From Myxococcus stipitatus DSM 14675 (GTDB taxonomy: Bacteria > Myxococcota > Myxococcia > Myxococcales > Myxococcaceae), in the NCBI RefSeq assembly GCF_000331735.1, contig NC_020126.1, forward strand, positions 8,621,501 to 8,685,500: a stretch of DNA of 64,000 nucleotides, written 5' to 3'. Made by a program: the position numbers and the translations under genes. Numbering within the stretch: the stretch's first letter is position 1; the number at the start of each line of letters is the position of its first letter. Positions 1-12,878 of the stretch are shown here, piece after piece. A model generated the notes under the pieces. That model ran no database searches and was not told the origin of the DNA. It was given only the letters and a program-made list of their open reading frames with translations.

Positions 1-1
1 G

Positions 2-649
2 TTTCCACGCTGGACGAACACGGTGTCTCGGCTCTCCGCCGCGGCGCTTCTTGCCGTGCCCGCCATCGGCATCGGCGGCCTCATGGCGTACGTACGGTCT
101 CCGTACGTCACCGGCCAGCAGATGCCCATCGAGCAGCCGATCGAATTCGACCACCGCCATCACGCGGGTGACGAGAAGATCGACTGTCAGTACTGCCACT
201 TCTCCGTGGACAAGTCGCCCTCAGCGGGCATCCCGTCCACGACAGTGTGCATGTCCTGCCACGCACAGGTCTGGAACAAGAGCCCGTACCTCACCGAGGT
301 GCGCAAGGCCTTCTTCGCGGACGCGCCCATCCAGTGGGTGCGCGTCCACAACCTGCCCGACTTCGTCTACTTCAATCACTCCATCCACGTGAACAAGGGC
401 GTCGGCTGCGCGAGCTGCCACGGCCGCGTGGACCAGATGGCCGCGGTGGAGCAGTTCGCGCCGCTCACCATGGCCTGGTGCCTGGAGTGCCACCGCAACC
501 CCGAGCCGCACCTGCGGCCCTCGGAGTTCATCACGTCCATGACGTGGACTCCGCCCGCGGACAAGACCGAGGCCATCGCGCTCGGTGAGAAGCTGAAGGC
601 TGAGTACGACGTCCACTCGCGCACGAGCTGCTCCACATGCCACCGATGA
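2..649 (+). CDS. actA: Alternative complex III pentaheme cytochrome c subunit (5' end cut by window)
   Basis: ActA is the membrane-anchored multiheme cytochrome c of alternative complex III, which passes electrons from quinol oxidation towards the terminal oxidase. Five CxxCH haem sites are visible (CQYCH, CMSCH, CASCH, CLECH, CSTCH), the number usual for ActA, after one N-terminal hydrophobic helix. The reading frame is open to the left edge (it reads FPRWTNTVSRLS before the GTG at 23), which resembles the usual ActA N-terminus, so the true start lies just outside the window and the GTG is probably internal. It overlaps the next gene by ATGA and heads the respiratory operon. The call rests on haem count plus the actBCDEF context. 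Confidence 0.93.
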   Translation, partial: FPRWTNTVSRLSAAALLAVPAIGIGGLMAYVRSPYVTGQQMPIEQPIEFDHRHHAGDEKIDCQYCHFSVDKSPSAGIPSTTVCMSCHAQVWNKSPYLTEVRKAFFADAPIQWVRVHNLPDFVYFNHSIHVNKGVGCASCHGRVDQMAAVEQFAPLTMAWCLECHRNPEPHLRPSEFITSMTWTPPADKTEAIALGEKLKAEYDVHSRTSCSTCHR

Positions 650-3600
650 ACACGAAGCGCGACGGTGCCCCGTCGCAGGAATCCTCTTCCTTCGCGCTCC
701 CGGTCGTCTCGGACCGGCCCGCCGCGGCTCCCGACGCTGTCGGTGAGGCGCTGGAGCACGCCGCGACCCACGCCAACTCCTCCGAGCACGGCTATGGCCA
801 GACGTACTGGCGCAGCCTCGAGGAGAAGCTGGGCACCTCCGAATACATGGAGGAGACGCGCCCGGAGTTCCCCGCCGGTGCCGACCTGCCCCCCACGGGC
901 TTCGTCCGCCGCGAGTTCATGCAGCTGCTCGGCGCGTCGCTGGCCCTGGCCGGCGCCACCGCGTGCAGCACCCGTCCTCCCGACGAGCGCCTGGTCCCGT
1001 ACACCAAGACGCCGCCGGAGCTCACCCCGGGCAACCCGCTGCACTACGCGTCCGCGATGACGCTGTCCGGAAACACCTCCGGCCTGCTCATCACCGCCCG
1101 CGAGGGTCGCCCCGTGAAGGTGGAGGGCAACCCCGAGCACCCCATCAACCAGGGCGCCGCCTGCACCTTCGAGCAGGCGTGGCTCCTGTCGCTCTATGAC
1201 CCCAGCCGCGCCCGCGTGCTGCGTCAGGGCAAGACGCCCCGCGCCCAGCGCACGCTGAGCGAGAGCATCTCCGCGCTGGTCGGCAAGGCCAGCACCGAGA
1301 ACGGCGGCAAGCGCGTTCGCTTCCTCACGGAGGCCAACGGCTCGCCCACCGCGAGCGACGTGCGCGCCAACATCTCCAAGAAGCTGCCCGAGGCCCGCTT
1401 CGTCAGCGCCCCGTCCTACCAGGACACCCAGGCGGAGACGCTGCGCGCCATGTTCGGCGGCCAGGCCGTCTCGGCGCTCTACAACTTCGCGCAGGCGAAC
1501 GTCGTCCTGTCGCTGGACGCGGACTTCCTGGAGAGCTGCCCGGGCAACCTGCGCCACATCCGCGACTTCGCCAACCGCCGCGACCCGCGCATGGGCGAGC
1601 TCAACCGCCTCTACATGGCGGAGGCCCGCTTCTCCATCACCGGCGGCATGGCGGACCACCGCCTGCGCATGAAGTCCCAGGACGTCCTGGGTCTCGCCGC
1701 CGCGGTGGCCCAGGCCATCGGTGGCAGCGCCGCGTCCCTCGCGGGCGCCGCGGCCTCCAAGTCGAAGCTGGACGCCAAGCACCACAACTGGGTGCAGGCC
1801 GTCGCCGCGGACCTTCGCGCCGCGGGCCCCGGCAAGTCGCTGGTCATCGCGGGTGAGCGTCAGCCGGCCGCGGTCCACGCGCTGGCCCACGCCATCAACG
1901 ATGCGCTCGGCAACCGCGACCAGACCGTCACCTACGTCCAGTCCCCCATCGCCGAGGCCAGCAGCACGGCCGCCGTTCGCGCGCTGGTGGCGGAGATTGA
2001 CGCGGGCAACGTCGACACCCTGGTCATCACCGCCTACAACCCGGTCTACACCCTGCCGGCCGACGTGGGCCTGGCCAAGGTGCTGAGCAAGGACCACCCG
2101 CACCGCGCCAAGCTGAACGTCATCTACACGGGCCTCTACGAGGACGAGACCAGCGAGCACACCGACTGGTTCATCCCCGCGGCGCACCCGCTGGAGACGT
2201 GGAGCGACGGTCGCGCGGTGGACGGCACGGTCGCCATCGCCCAGCCGCTCATCCAGCCGCTCTTCAGCGGCACGCCGGAGCTGGAGCTGCTCGGCCTGTT
2301 CCTGGACGAGTCCCCGCGCCCCGCCTACCAGATGGTGCGCGACTACTGGCAGGCCCAGGGCGGCAACGCGGCCGACTTCGAGGCCCGCTGGGAGTCCTGG
2401 GTCGCCCAGGGCATCATCGAGAACACCCAGATGGCGAAGGTCACCACGGCCCCGGACTTCGGCGCCGCCGGTGCGCTCGTCACGGGCTACACGGCCCCGG
2501 CCTCGGGTGACCTCGAGCTGAACTTCATCCTGGACTACAAGGTCTACGATGGCCGCTTCGGCAACAACTCCTGGCTGCAGGAGCTGCCCGAGCCCATCAC
2601 CAAGATGACGTGGGACAACGCCGCCCTGATTTCTCCGGACACGGCGAAGGAGCAGAAGCTCGCCGCTGGGGACCTGGCGGAGCTGACCTACGGTAGCCAG
2701 AAGCTCACGGTCCCGGTGTGGATCGTCCCCGGCCACGCGGACGGCACCATCACCATCGCGCTGGGCTACGGCCGCAACGGCCTGCACGAGCAGGTCGCCA
2801 AGGGCGTGGGCTTCAACGTCAACCCGCTGCGCACCAGCAAGGCGCTCTGGTTCGACGGCGGCGCGACGCTCACCCCCGTGCGCGGCACCCACAAGTTCAG
2901 CCTGACCCAGACGCACTGGCGGATGGAAGACCGCCCCATCGCGCTGGACATGACGGTGACGGAGCTCTTCAAGCCCGAGTCGCTGGACGAGCACGCGCGC
3001 AAGCAGGTCGAGTTCACGCTCCACCGCGTCAAGGGCGAGCTCAAGTTCGGCGTCCAGGACAACCTGCCGTCCTTCGACTACGGCAAGGAGCAGTACAAGT
3101 GGGGCATGGCCATTGACCTCACCCGCTGCACGGGCTGCAGCGCGTGCGTGGTGGCCTGCCAGGCGGAGAACAACATCCCCGTCGTCGGCAAGGAGCAGGT
3201 CGCCCGCAGCCGCGAGATGAACTGGCTGCGCATCGACCGCTACTTCACGGGCAGCGAGAGCGACCCGAAGATGGTGATGCAGCCCGTCGGCTGCGTGCAC
3301 TGCGAGAAGGCCCCCTGCGAGTACGTGTGCCCGGTGAACGCCACCGTGCACTCGGACGAGGGCCTGAACGACATGGTGTACAACCGCTGCGTCGGGACCC
3401 GGTACTGCTCCAACAACTGCCCCTACAAGGTCCGCCGCTTCAACTACCTGCACTACACCTCGGGCAAGACGGCCACCGAGAAGATGCTGATGAACCCGGA
3501 CGTCACGGTGCGCAACCGCGGCGTCATGGAGAAGTGCACGTACTGCGTGCAGCGCATCGAGCGCGCCCGCATCGACGCGCGCATCCAGAAGCACCTCATC

Positions 3601-3834
3601 AAGGAAGCGGACCTCAAGACGGCGTGCCAGCAGACGTGCGCTGCCCAGGCCATCGTCTTCGGCTCCCTGAACGACAAGGAGCAGCTCGTCAGCAAGCTCC
3701 ACGAGGACTTCCGCGCCTACAAGCTGCTGCATGAGCTGGGCACGCGTCCCCGCACCGCGCACCTCGTCCGCGTGCGCAACCCGAATACCGCCCTCGAGCC
3801 GGCCCCCGCCGCGACGAAGGAAGGGAACCACTAG
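646..3834 (+). CDS. actB: Alternative complex III iron-sulfur/molybdopterin-like subunit ActB
   Basis: About 1062 residues. The N-terminal two thirds resemble the catalytic chain of molybdopterin oxidoreductases, but ActB proteins are known not to bind the cofactor. The C-terminal third is an NrfC/PsrB-like ferredoxin region with cysteine clusters near residues 827-840 ([11 protein letters not shown]), 885-900, 918-930, 966 and 998, enough for several 4Fe-4S/3Fe-4S centres. A twin-arginine motif (RREFMQLLG, near residue 90) precedes a hydrophobic stretch, so Tat export to the periplasmic face is expected. The ATG at 646 gives an ATGA overlap with actA like most junctions in this operon; an in-frame ATG at 637 is the alternative. 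Confidence 0.93.
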   Translation: MNTKRDGAPSQESSSFALPVVSDRPAAAPDAVGEALEHAATHANSSEHGYGQTYWRSLEEKLGTSEYMEETRPEFPAGADLPPTGFVRREFMQLLGASLALAGATACSTRPPDERLVPYTKTPPELTPGNPLHYASAMTLSGNTSGLLITAREGRPVKVEGNPEHPINQGAACTFEQAWLLSLYDPSRARVLRQGKTPRAQRTLSESISALVGKASTENGGKRVRFLTEANGSPTASDVRANISKKLPEARFVSAPSYQDTQAETLRAMFGGQAVSALYNFAQANVVLSLDADFLESCPGNLRHIRDFANRRDPRMGELNRLYMAEARFSITGGMADHRLRMKSQDVLGLAAAVAQAIGGSAASLAGAAASKSKLDAKHHNWVQAVAADLRAAGPGKSLVIAGERQPAAVHALAHAINDALGNRDQTVTYVQSPIAEASSTAAVRALVAEIDAGNVDTLVITAYNPVYTLPADVGLAKVLSKDHPHRAKLNVIYTGLYEDETSEHTDWFIPAAHPLETWSDGRAVDGTVAIAQPLIQPLFSGTPELELLGLFLDESPRPAYQMVRDYWQAQGGNAADFEARWESWVAQGIIENTQMAKVTTAPDFGAAGALVTGYTAPASGDLELNFILDYKVYDGRFGNNSWLQELPEPITKMTWDNAALISPDTAKEQKLAAGDLAELTYGSQKLTVPVWIVPGHADGTITIALGYGRNGLHEQVAKGVGFNVNPLRTSKALWFDGGATLTPVRGTHKFSLTQTHWRMEDRPIALDMTVTELFKPESLDEHARKQVEFTLHRVKGELKFGVQDNLPSFDYGKEQYKWGMAIDLTRCTGCSACVVACQAENNIPVVGKEQVARSREMNWLRIDRYFTGSESDPKMVMQPVGCVHCEKAPCEYVCPVNATVHSDEGLNDMVYNRCVGTRYCSNNCPYKVRRFNYLHYTSGKTATEKMLMNPDVTVRNRGVMEKCTYCVQRIERARIDARIQKHLIKEADLKTACQQTCAAQAIVFGSLNDKEQLVSKLHEDFRAYKLLHELGTRPRTAHLVRVRNPNTALEPAPAATKEGNH

Positions 3835-3836
3835 CC

Positions 3837-5237
<1,401 letters not shown>

Positions 5238-5241
5238 AGTC

Positions 5242-5787
5242 ATGGAAGCCACTGTCCTCGATTCCTGGGTGCTGGCCGAGTTCGAGACGCCAGACGTCCT
5301 CGTGGATGCCACTCGTCAGATGCGCGAGAAGGGTTTCCAGGGGATGGACACCTACTCTCCGTACCCGCTCCACGGCGGCTCGGAGGCCCTGGGCCTGCCC
5401 CCCTCGAAGGTCCCCTTCATCGCCCTGTGCGGCGGGCTCACCGGTCTCACCACGGCGCTCGCCATGCAGACCTGGATGAACACCTACGACTACCCGCTGA
5501 ACATCGGCGGTCGTCCGCTGCTGTCGCTGCCAGCGTGGGTGCCCATCACGTTCGAGCTGAGCGTGCTGTTCGCCGCGTTCGGCATCTTCTTTGGCCTCCT
5601 GGGGCTGAGCAAGCTGCCGCAGCCGTATCACCCCGTCTTCGAGTCCGACGCCTTCCGCACCGCGTCCACGCACGGCTACTGGCTGAGCGTGCCGCACGCG
5701 ACGGGCCAGGACGCGTCCGCCGTCATTGACCAGCTCAAGGCCCTGGGTGCCACCCAGGTGACCGTCGTCACGGGAGAGAAGGAATGA
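5242..5787 (+). CDS. actD: Alternative complex III membrane subunit ActD (DUF3341)
   Basis: A 181-residue protein with two transmembrane helices (about residues 58-78 and 93-118) and an N-terminal soluble domain beginning with LDSWVLAEFETPDVLVDATR, typical of the DUF3341 family. In solved alternative complex III structures ActD is a small structural membrane subunit packed beside ActC. The C-terminal VIDQLKALGATQVTVV resembles the ferredoxin-like fold ending of the family. Its stop overlaps the actE start (ATGA), so translation is probably coupled. Confidence 0.9.
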   Translation: MEATVLDSWVLAEFETPDVLVDATRQMREKGFQGMDTYSPYPLHGGSEALGLPPSKVPFIALCGGLTGLTTALAMQTWMNTYDYPLNIGGRPLLSLPAWVPITFELSVLFAAFGIFFGLLGLSKLPQPYHPVFESDAFRTASTHGYWLSVPHATGQDASAVIDQLKALGATQVTVVTGEKE

Positions 5788-6373
5788 GGTGGCTCATCCC
5801 CGCCGCCGGGCTCGTCGCGTTGTCGGGCTGCGACGTCCCCTCCGAGTTCCTCCAGCGCATGGAGGACCAGGCCAAGTACGAGTACTACGAGGCGTCCAGC
5901 TTCTGGGCGGACGGTCGTGCCATGCGCACGCCGCCGGCCGGCACGGTTCCGCGCGAGCGCTACAGCCGGATTCCGGAGATCAAGGACCCCGTCGCCCGCC
6001 AGACGGCCGTCACGGGTCGCGCCGACGGGCAGCCCGTGGCCACCATCCCCGTGAAGGTGGACCACGACCTGCTGACGCTCGGTCAGAAGAAGTACAACAT
6101 CGTGTGCTCGCAGTGTCACGGCGTGCTCGGTGACGGCAACAGCGTGGTCGCGGAGAACATGGCCCTGCGCCTGCCGCCGTCCCTGCTGGAGCTGGAGAGC
6201 AAGCCCGCGGGCCACTTCTACACGGCCATCAACGAGGGCTACGGCGTGATGCCGTCCTTCTCCGGTGAGCTCGACGTGCGCGAGCGCTGGGCCGTGGTCG
6301 CCTATGTGCGAGCCCTTCAGGAGGCCCGCAACACCCGTACGGGCGGACACAACTCCGTCCCGCAGGAGAACCG

Positions 6374-6377
<4 letters not shown>
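5784..6377 (+). CDS. actE: Alternative complex III monohaem cytochrome c lipoprotein ActE
   Basis: A 197-residue monohaem cytochrome c. The N-terminus has a short lipoprotein signal with lipobox LSGC (Cys near residue 13), so the mature protein is lipid-anchored in the periplasm. One CSQCH haem site lies near residue 110, with a plausible axial methionine in the YGVMPSF loop near residue 155. ActE accepts electrons from ActA and delivers them to the oxidase; here the oxidase also carries its own fused cytochrome c (see ctaC). The start overlaps actD and the stop overlaps actF. Confidence 0.92.
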
Positions 6378-7608
<1,231 letters not shown>

Positions 7609-7612
<4 letters not shown>

Positions 7613-8055
7613 AGAAGACCCAGGTCGAAGAAGAGTCGCGGGTCATCGTCGGCGCCCACGGTGTGGCCGCCGAGGAAGACCACATCGTGATGGGCAAGCT
7701 GCTGGGCATCGGCTTCGGCTCGCTGGCCATCTTCGCGGTGGGTATCGTCTGGGCTTATGCCATCCAGGTGCGGACCATGAAGGAGGCCCAGCCGGACGGT
7801 CCTCCTCCGCGCCCGGCGGGCATGGGCCAGTACGAGGTGGGAATCGTCAACCAGCGCCTGTTCGAGCAGGACTGGCACGCCGAGGAGAAGATTGGCGGCC
7901 AGCTCCAGGCGCTCGAGGCGGGCTGGGGCGACCAGCCGGGTGTCAAGGCGCATCCGAACCTGGATGAGGCCATGAAGTCGGTCATCGCCAAGCAGAACGC
8001 CCCCGCGCCCGCCCCCCAGCCCCCGCCCGAGCCGACCCCGGCTCCTCGGCAGTAG
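7609..8055 (+). CDS. Uncharacterised single-helix membrane protein of the act-cta operon
   Basis: A 148-residue protein I cannot assign to a family. Residues 1-28 are polar and probably cytoplasmic, one transmembrane helix runs from about 28 to 50, and a periplasmic segment of about 100 residues ends in a Pro/Ala-rich tail. It contains no haem or metal motif. Its position, overlapping actF and just before sco, suggests an extra subunit or assembly factor of alternative complex III or of its supercomplex with the caa3 oxidase. It could correspond to the small ActG-like subunit of some complexes, but I see no motif that proves this. Confidence 0.75.
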
Positions 8056-8090
8056 CTTCCCTCGCCAGCATCACGTAAGAGCCGTCCGCG

Positions 8091-8972
8091 ATGATGTCCC
8101 TCTTCTCCCACATCTCCCCGCGCGCACCCCGCACGGGGATGTTCCTCGCGGCGGCGCTCGTCCTGGCCACCGCGCTCCCGGCATCCGCGATGCCGGGCGG
8201 GGGCAAGACTCCCCGCTCCATCGTGGAGGCCCAGCAGGACGCCCCGCCCCAGCTCGAGGGGGTGGACGTGGAGGAGCACCTGGGAGACCCGGTGCCCTCG
8301 CAGACCCGCTTCACCGACGTGACGGGCCAGGAAGTGACGCTGGGCGCGGTGCTGTCCAAGACGCGGCCCACCCTGCTGACGCTCGTGTATTACAACTGCC
8401 CGCTGCTCTGTAACCTGGTGCTCAACGCCCAGGTGAAGTCGATGCGCGAGCTGGGGCTGGAGCTGGGCAAGGACTACGAGGCCGTCACCGTCAGCGTCGA
8501 CCCGGAAGACACCCCGACGATGAGCGCCGAGCGGCGGCGCAAGCACCTGCAGTCCATGGGCAAGCCGGAGAGCGCGCCCTGGCACTTCATGACCGGGACG
8601 GAGACGGAGATTCGCCGTCTCGCGGACGCGGTGGGCTTCAAATACAAGTACGACGAAAGCACCAAGCAGTACGCCCACCCCGCGGTGGTGATGGTGCTGA
8701 CGCCCGAAGGAAGCATCTCCCGGTACCTGTACGGGACGGACTTCCCTCCCAAGGACATGAAGCTGGCGTTGCTGGAGGCGGCCGGCGGCCGCGTGGGCAC
8801 CAGCTTCGACCGCGTGGTCATGTCCTGCTTCAAGTATGACACCGCCACCCGGCGGTACGGCTTCTACATCTTCGGTTTCATCCGCCTGGGCGCAATGGCC
8901 GTCTTCATCGCCCTGGCATCGGTGCTGATCTATTTCTGGAGGCGCGAGCTGAAGAAAGGCGCGGCGGCATGA
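8091..8972 (+). CDS. SCO1/SenC copper chaperone for cytochrome oxidase
   Basis: A 293-residue SCO1/SenC/PrrC protein with a thioredoxin-like fold that inserts copper into the CuA site of oxidase subunit II. The CPLLC motif (CxxxC) lies near residue 103 and the distal histidine ligand sits in KQYAHPAVVM near residue 200. An N-terminal signal helix (residues 10-30) exports the domain and a C-terminal helix (about 260-282) anchors it, an arrangement common in SCO proteins of these operons. The start at 8091 has a second ATG at 8094. The stop overlaps ctaC by ATGA, linking CuA metallation with subunit II synthesis. Confidence 0.92.
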   Translation: MMSLFSHISPRAPRTGMFLAAALVLATALPASAMPGGGKTPRSIVEAQQDAPPQLEGVDVEEHLGDPVPSQTRFTDVTGQEVTLGAVLSKTRPTLLTLVYYNCPLLCNLVLNAQVKSMRELGLELGKDYEAVTVSVDPEDTPTMSAERRRKHLQSMGKPESAPWHFMTGTETEIRRLADAVGFKYKYDESTKQYAHPAVVMVLTPEGSISRYLYGTDFPPKDMKLALLEAAGGRVGTSFDRVVMSCFKYDTATRRYGFYIFGFIRLGAMAVFIALASVLIYFWRRELKKGAAA

Positions 8973-10015
8973 GCGAGCTTCTCAACAACCTTCTGTTCCT
9001 CCCGGAGAGCGCGTCCACGTTCGCGGAACGGGTCGACCTGCTGCATCACTTCGTCGTGATTACGACGATCGTGATGTCGACGGGGACCGGCCTCGCGGCG
9101 CTGTTCATGTTCTTCCGGTACCGCCGGCGGACCCCCGCCCAGGCGACGGAGTACGTCGTCCCCACGCTGAAGACGGAGTTCCTCTTCGTCTCCGTGCCGT
9201 TGGTGTTCTTCCTGGCTTGGTTCGGGATTGGTTTCCGGGATTTCACCTGGGTCACCACCCCGCCCAAGGACTCGATGGACGTCTACGTCATGGGCAAGCA
9301 GTGGATGTGGAAGTTCTCGTATCCGGAGGGCCCCAACGGCGTGAACGTCCTTCACGTCCCGGCCAACCGTCCGGTGCGATTGCTCATCACCTCCCGCGAC
9401 GTGCTGCACTCCTTCTACGTCCCGTCCTTCCGCATCAAGATGGACGCGCTGCCCGGCCGCTACACGCAGATCTGGTTCGAGGCGACCAAGCCCGGCACGT
9501 ACCAGGTGCTCTGCACCGAGTACTGCGGCCTGTCGCACTCGAAGATGCTGGCCGAGGTCGTGGTCCTCCCCCAGGAGGAGTACGACAACTGGATCAAGGA
9601 GCAGCGCCGCGGCCGGCTGCAGGACCGCCAGGACGCGCTCGCGGACACCTCACTGGTGCCGCCGGTGGCTCGCATGGTGGAGCAGGGCCAGGTGCTGGCC
9701 GGCACCCAGGGCTGCCTCAAGTGCCACTCCGTGGATGGCTCGCAGCACATCGGCCCCACGTTCCTTGGCATGTATGACCGCATGGAGAAGCTGGACGACG
9801 GCCAGCAGATCCGCGTGGACGAGGCCTACATCACCCAGTCGATGATGGACCCGGGCGCCCACCTCGTGTCGGGCTACCAGAACGTGATGCCGACCTACCA
9901 GGGCAAGCTGCAGGGCCCGGAGACGGCCGCCATCGTCGAGTACATCAAGTCGCTTCGCACTCCGGCCGTCCGCGAGGGCGCCTCCGAGGGACCCGCCTAT
10001 GACCCCATCCAGTAG
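8969..10015 (+). CDS. ctaC: Cytochrome c oxidase subunit II with fused cytochrome c domain (caa3 type)
   Basis: A 348-residue subunit II with two N-terminal transmembrane helices, a cupredoxin domain and a fused C-terminal cytochrome c. CuA ligands are visible: His in DVLHSFYVP near residue 146, and the CTEYCGLSHSKM cluster with Cys near 181 and 185, His 189 and Met 192. The haem site CLKCH is near residue 249 and its probable axial Met lies in NVMPTYQG near residue 307. The fusion defines a caa3-type enzyme that takes electrons directly from its own cytochrome c domain. It overlaps ctaD by 17 bases. Confidence 0.95.
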   Translation: MSELLNNLLFLPESASTFAERVDLLHHFVVITTIVMSTGTGLAALFMFFRYRRRTPAQATEYVVPTLKTEFLFVSVPLVFFLAWFGIGFRDFTWVTTPPKDSMDVYVMGKQWMWKFSYPEGPNGVNVLHVPANRPVRLLITSRDVLHSFYVPSFRIKMDALPGRYTQIWFEATKPGTYQVLCTEYCGLSHSKMLAEVVVLPQEEYDNWIKEQRRGRLQDRQDALADTSLVPPVARMVEQGQVLAGTQGCLKCHSVDGSQHIGPTFLGMYDRMEKLDDGQQIRVDEAYITQSMMDPGAHLVSGYQNVMPTYQGKLQGPETAAIVEYIKSLRTPAVREGASEGPAYDPIQ

Positions 10016-11666
10016 CCTCGACACGGCGGGGGCCGCCCCGCACGGCGAGCACCACGACCACCACCCGAGCTATCTGGTGGATGGCACCACCATCAAGAGC
10101 TGGCTCTTGACGGTGGACCACAAGCGCATCGGCCTGATGTTCCTGTTCTGGGTCCTGCTCTTCTTCCTTGTCGGCGGCATCTTCGCGCTGCTCATCCGGA
10201 TCGAGCTGCTCACGCCGGGTCCGACCATCATGGACGCGATGACGTACAACCGTACGTTCACGCTCCATGGCCTGGTCATGATCTTCCTGTTCATGATTCC
10301 GGCGATTCCCGCCGTCTTCGGCAACTTCATGCTGCCGCTGATGCTGGGCGCCAAGGACGTCGCGTTCCCGCGGCTGAACCTGGCCTCGCTCTACATCTAC
10401 CTGGCCGGCGCGGTGATTGCGCTCTGGGGCATGCTCAACGGCGGTCTGGACACGGGCTGGACGTTCTACACCCCGTACAGCACGCACACGACGACGACGG
10501 TGGCGCCCGTGCTGTTCGGCGCGTTCATCATCGGCTTCAGCTCCATCGCCACGGGCATCAACTTCATCGTCACGTGCCACACCATGCGGGCGCCGGGCAT
10601 CACCTGGTTCAAGATGCCCCTGTTCGTGTGGGCCATCTATGCGACGAGCTGCATCCAGGTGCTGGCGACGCCGGTCATCGGCTTGCTGCTGGTGCTGGTG
10701 ACGGTGGAGAACCTGTTCAGCTTCGGCATGTTCGACCCGGCGCGCGGCGGCGACCCGGTGCTCTTCCAGCACCTGTTCTGGTTCTACAGCCACCCGGCCG
10801 TGTACATCATGGTGCTGCCCGCCTTCGGCGTGATGAGCGAGATTGTCAGCACGTACAGCCGCAAGAACATCTTCGGCTACCGCGCGGTGGCGTACTCCAG
10901 CCTGGGCATTGCCTTCGTCGGCTTCTTCGCCTGGGGCCACCACATGTTCGTGTCCGGCCAGTCGACCTTCGACGCGGGCGTGTTCGGCGTCCTCACCATG
11001 CTGGTGGGCGTCTTCACGGCCATCAAGGTCTTCAACTGGATTGGCACCGTCTACAAGGGCGCCGTCGACTTCAAGACGCCCTTCGCCTACTTCTGCGGCT
11101 TCCTGTTCTTCACCGTGTTCGGTGGCATGACGGGCATCGCGCTGGGCACGGTGTCGCTGGACGTCCCGTGGCACGACACCTACTTCGTCGTGGCGCACTT
11201 CCACTTCATCATGGTGGGCGCGACCATCATGGCCTTCCTGGCCGCCCTGCACTACTGGTTCCCGAAGATGTTCGGGCGCATGTACCACGAGGGTTGGGGC
11301 CTGGTGTCCGCGGCGCTCATCATCCTGGGGTTCAACGCCACGTTCATCCCCCAGTTCCTGCTGGGCAACAACGGCATGCCGCGCCGGTACTATGACTACC
11401 CGGAGCGGTTCCAGGCGCTGAACGTGGCCTCCACGGCCGGTGCCTCGCTGCTGGCCTTCGGCTTCATCATCATCGCCCTCTACCTGGCGTATGCGCTGGT
11501 GTACGGCAAGGCCGCTGGCAAGAACCCCTGGCGGAGCAAGGGCTACGAGTGGGTGAGCGAGTCTCCCCCGCCGACCCATAACTTCGTGGGTCCGCAGGTG
11601 ACGTTCCCCGAGGAGCCCCACTTCTACGTCGACCCGAAGAAGGCCGAGGTCCCCGATGCAGTCTAG
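9999..11666 (+). CDS. ctaD: Cytochrome c oxidase subunit I (A2-type haem-copper oxidase)
   Basis: A 555-residue subunit I with twelve expected helices and the low-spin haem, haem a3 and CuB ligands. The motif FYSHPAVYIM near residue 265 contains YSHPxV: the D-channel glutamate of A1 enzymes (HPEVY) is absent and the Tyr-Ser pair that marks A2-type oxidases is present. The His-Tyr crosslink pair is retained in HPAVY. CuB histidines are in WGHHMFV near residue 312, and haem ligands are in VVAHFHFIMVG near residue 400 and LHGLVMIFLF near residue 90. The oxidase reduces O2 to water and pumps protons. The start lies inside ctaC. Confidence 0.96.
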   Translation: MTPSSSLDTAGAAPHGEHHDHHPSYLVDGTTIKSWLLTVDHKRIGLMFLFWVLLFFLVGGIFALLIRIELLTPGPTIMDAMTYNRTFTLHGLVMIFLFMIPAIPAVFGNFMLPLMLGAKDVAFPRLNLASLYIYLAGAVIALWGMLNGGLDTGWTFYTPYSTHTTTTVAPVLFGAFIIGFSSIATGINFIVTCHTMRAPGITWFKMPLFVWAIYATSCIQVLATPVIGLLLVLVTVENLFSFGMFDPARGGDPVLFQHLFWFYSHPAVYIMVLPAFGVMSEIVSTYSRKNIFGYRAVAYSSLGIAFVGFFAWGHHMFVSGQSTFDAGVFGVLTMLVGVFTAIKVFNWIGTVYKGAVDFKTPFAYFCGFLFFTVFGGMTGIALGTVSLDVPWHDTYFVVAHFHFIMVGATIMAFLAALHYWFPKMFGRMYHEGWGLVSAALIILGFNATFIPQFLLGNNGMPRRYYDYPERFQALNVASTAGASLLAFGFIIIALYLAYALVYGKAAGKNPWRSKGYEWVSESPPPTHNFVGPQVTFPEEPHFYVDPKKAEVPDAV

Positions 11667-12321
11667 CGCTCACACCGCCGATGGCGCGGCCCCTGTGCCG
11701 CGCCTGGCGGCACACTTCGCCTCGCTCGAGGTCCAGACACACGCCGCCCGCCTGGGGATGTGGCTGTTCCTGGCGACGGAAATCCTGCTCTTCGCCGGCC
11801 TCTTCGTCTGCTACGGCTGCTACCGCTTCCTCTACCCGGAGGCGTGGGCGGCGGGCAGCCGCAGCCTGGACCTGACGATGGGCACCGTGAACACGGTGGT
11901 CCTCATCACCTCCTCGCTCACCGCGGCGCTCGCGGTGCACTACGCGAAGGAGGGGAAGAACAAGATGGTCGGCATCATGTTCGCCCTCACCCTCGTGATG
12001 GCCATCGGCTTCCTCGTCATCAAGTACTTCGAGTACTCGCACAAGTTCCACATCGGGACGCTGCCGGGCCGGTACTACACGTACGAGGGGATGCAGATGC
12101 CCGGCATCACCCTCTACTTCACGGTCTATTTCTGCTCGACGGCGCTGCACGCGCTGCACGTCCTCATCGGCATGGGCGTGCTGACGGTGGCGATGATCCG
12201 GGCGTTCACGAAGGCGGACTTCGGGCCGAACAACTTCACCATGGTCGAGCTGGGCAGCATGTACTGGCACCTCGTCGACCTGGTGTGGATCTTCCTGTTC
12301 CCGATGCTCTACCTGGTCTGA
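11656..12321 (+). CDS. ctaE: Cytochrome c oxidase subunit III
   Basis: A 221-residue subunit III, in the size range of the shorter bacterial versions. Hydrophobic helices include LGMWLFLATEILLFAGLF (near residue 35), VNTVVLITSSLTAAL (near 77) and the C-terminal YWHLVDLVWIFLFPMLYL, which are typical signatures. It stabilises subunit I and influences proton uptake. The start overlaps the end of ctaD by 11 bases, so translation is coupled. Confidence 0.94.
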   Translation: MQSSAHTADGAAPVPRLAAHFASLEVQTHAARLGMWLFLATEILLFAGLFVCYGCYRFLYPEAWAAGSRSLDLTMGTVNTVVLITSSLTAALAVHYAKEGKNKMVGIMFALTLVMAIGFLVIKYFEYSHKFHIGTLPGRYYTYEGMQMPGITLYFTVYFCSTALHALHVLIGMGVLTVAMIRAFTKADFGPNNFTMVELGSMYWHLVDLVWIFLFPMLYLV

Positions 12322-12335
12322 GGGGAGACACCACC

Positions 12336-12791
12336 ATGGCCATTGCCAACGAATCCCATCAGGAAGCCAAGAACATGGCATCTCACCACGGAGCGGGCCG
12401 CTACTGGGCCATCTGGGCCGTGCTGCTCGTGCTGACCGTCGTGACGGTCCTCACCGGCCGCATGCACCTGCCGAACTTCGGCCTGCTGCTCGCCATCGTC
12501 ATCGCGACGGTGAAGGGCACGCTGGTGGCGCTGTACTTCATGCACCTGTCGGAGCATCAGGGCGCCAACCGGATTGTCTTCGGCGTCTCCATCCTCTTCG
12601 TGGTGCTGATGCTCGTCATCCCCATGGCGGACCTGGGCACGCGCTTCCGCGGCTCCAACCCGCCGGGCTCGCAGTACAGCGACCTGCAGCCTCCGGATAT
12701 CGGCACCGGCTCGCAGCGCGGCCGCTTCGGCGGGGGCATGAAGCCGCCCCAGACGAAGGACACGCCGGAGACTCCGGCGCCGCACCACTGA
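12336..12791 (+). CDS. ctaF: Cytochrome c oxidase subunit IV
   Basis: A 152-codon gene whose protein carries three hydrophobic helices (about residues 22-40, 48-68 and 84-104) as in the prokaryotic COX4/CyoD family, including ATVKGTLVALYFMHLSEH, the family's most conserved stretch. The ATG at 12336 follows a GAGGGGA ribosome site that overlaps the ctaE stop. The 45-residue Pro/Gly-rich C-terminal tail is polar and unusual in length for the family. It is the last gene of the operon and is followed by a hairpin terminator. Confidence 0.9.
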   Translation: MAIANESHQEAKNMASHHGAGRYWAIWAVLLVLTVVTVLTGRMHLPNFGLLLAIVIATVKGTLVALYFMHLSEHQGANRIVFGVSILFVVLMLVIPMADLGTRFRGSNPPGSQYSDLQPPDIGTGSQRGRFGGGMKPPQTKDTPETPAPHH

Positions 12792-12798
12792 CATTCCC

Positions 12799-12830
12799 AG
12801 GGGCTTGTTTCGGCAAGCCCCTGTTGCTTC
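12799..12830 (+). terminator. Hairpin terminator of the act-sco-cta operon
   Basis: A 9-bp perfect stem AGGGGCTTG / CAAGCCCCT with a TTTCGG loop, followed by GTTGCTT. It sits 8 bases after the ctaF stop and before the convergent gene at 12879. The downstream T-run is short, as is common in high-GC myxobacterial terminators. It could serve both directions. Confidence 0.75.
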
Positions 12831-12878
12831 ACCCGCGCGGCGCCAGGGACTTCCCCGGCGCCGCGTTGCATTTGCGGG

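Noticed and set aside
376-3831. A 1151-codon minus-strand open frame opposite actB
   Set aside because: It is antisense to a clearly coding gene with haem/Fe-S motifs; high-GC third positions keep the opposite strand open.
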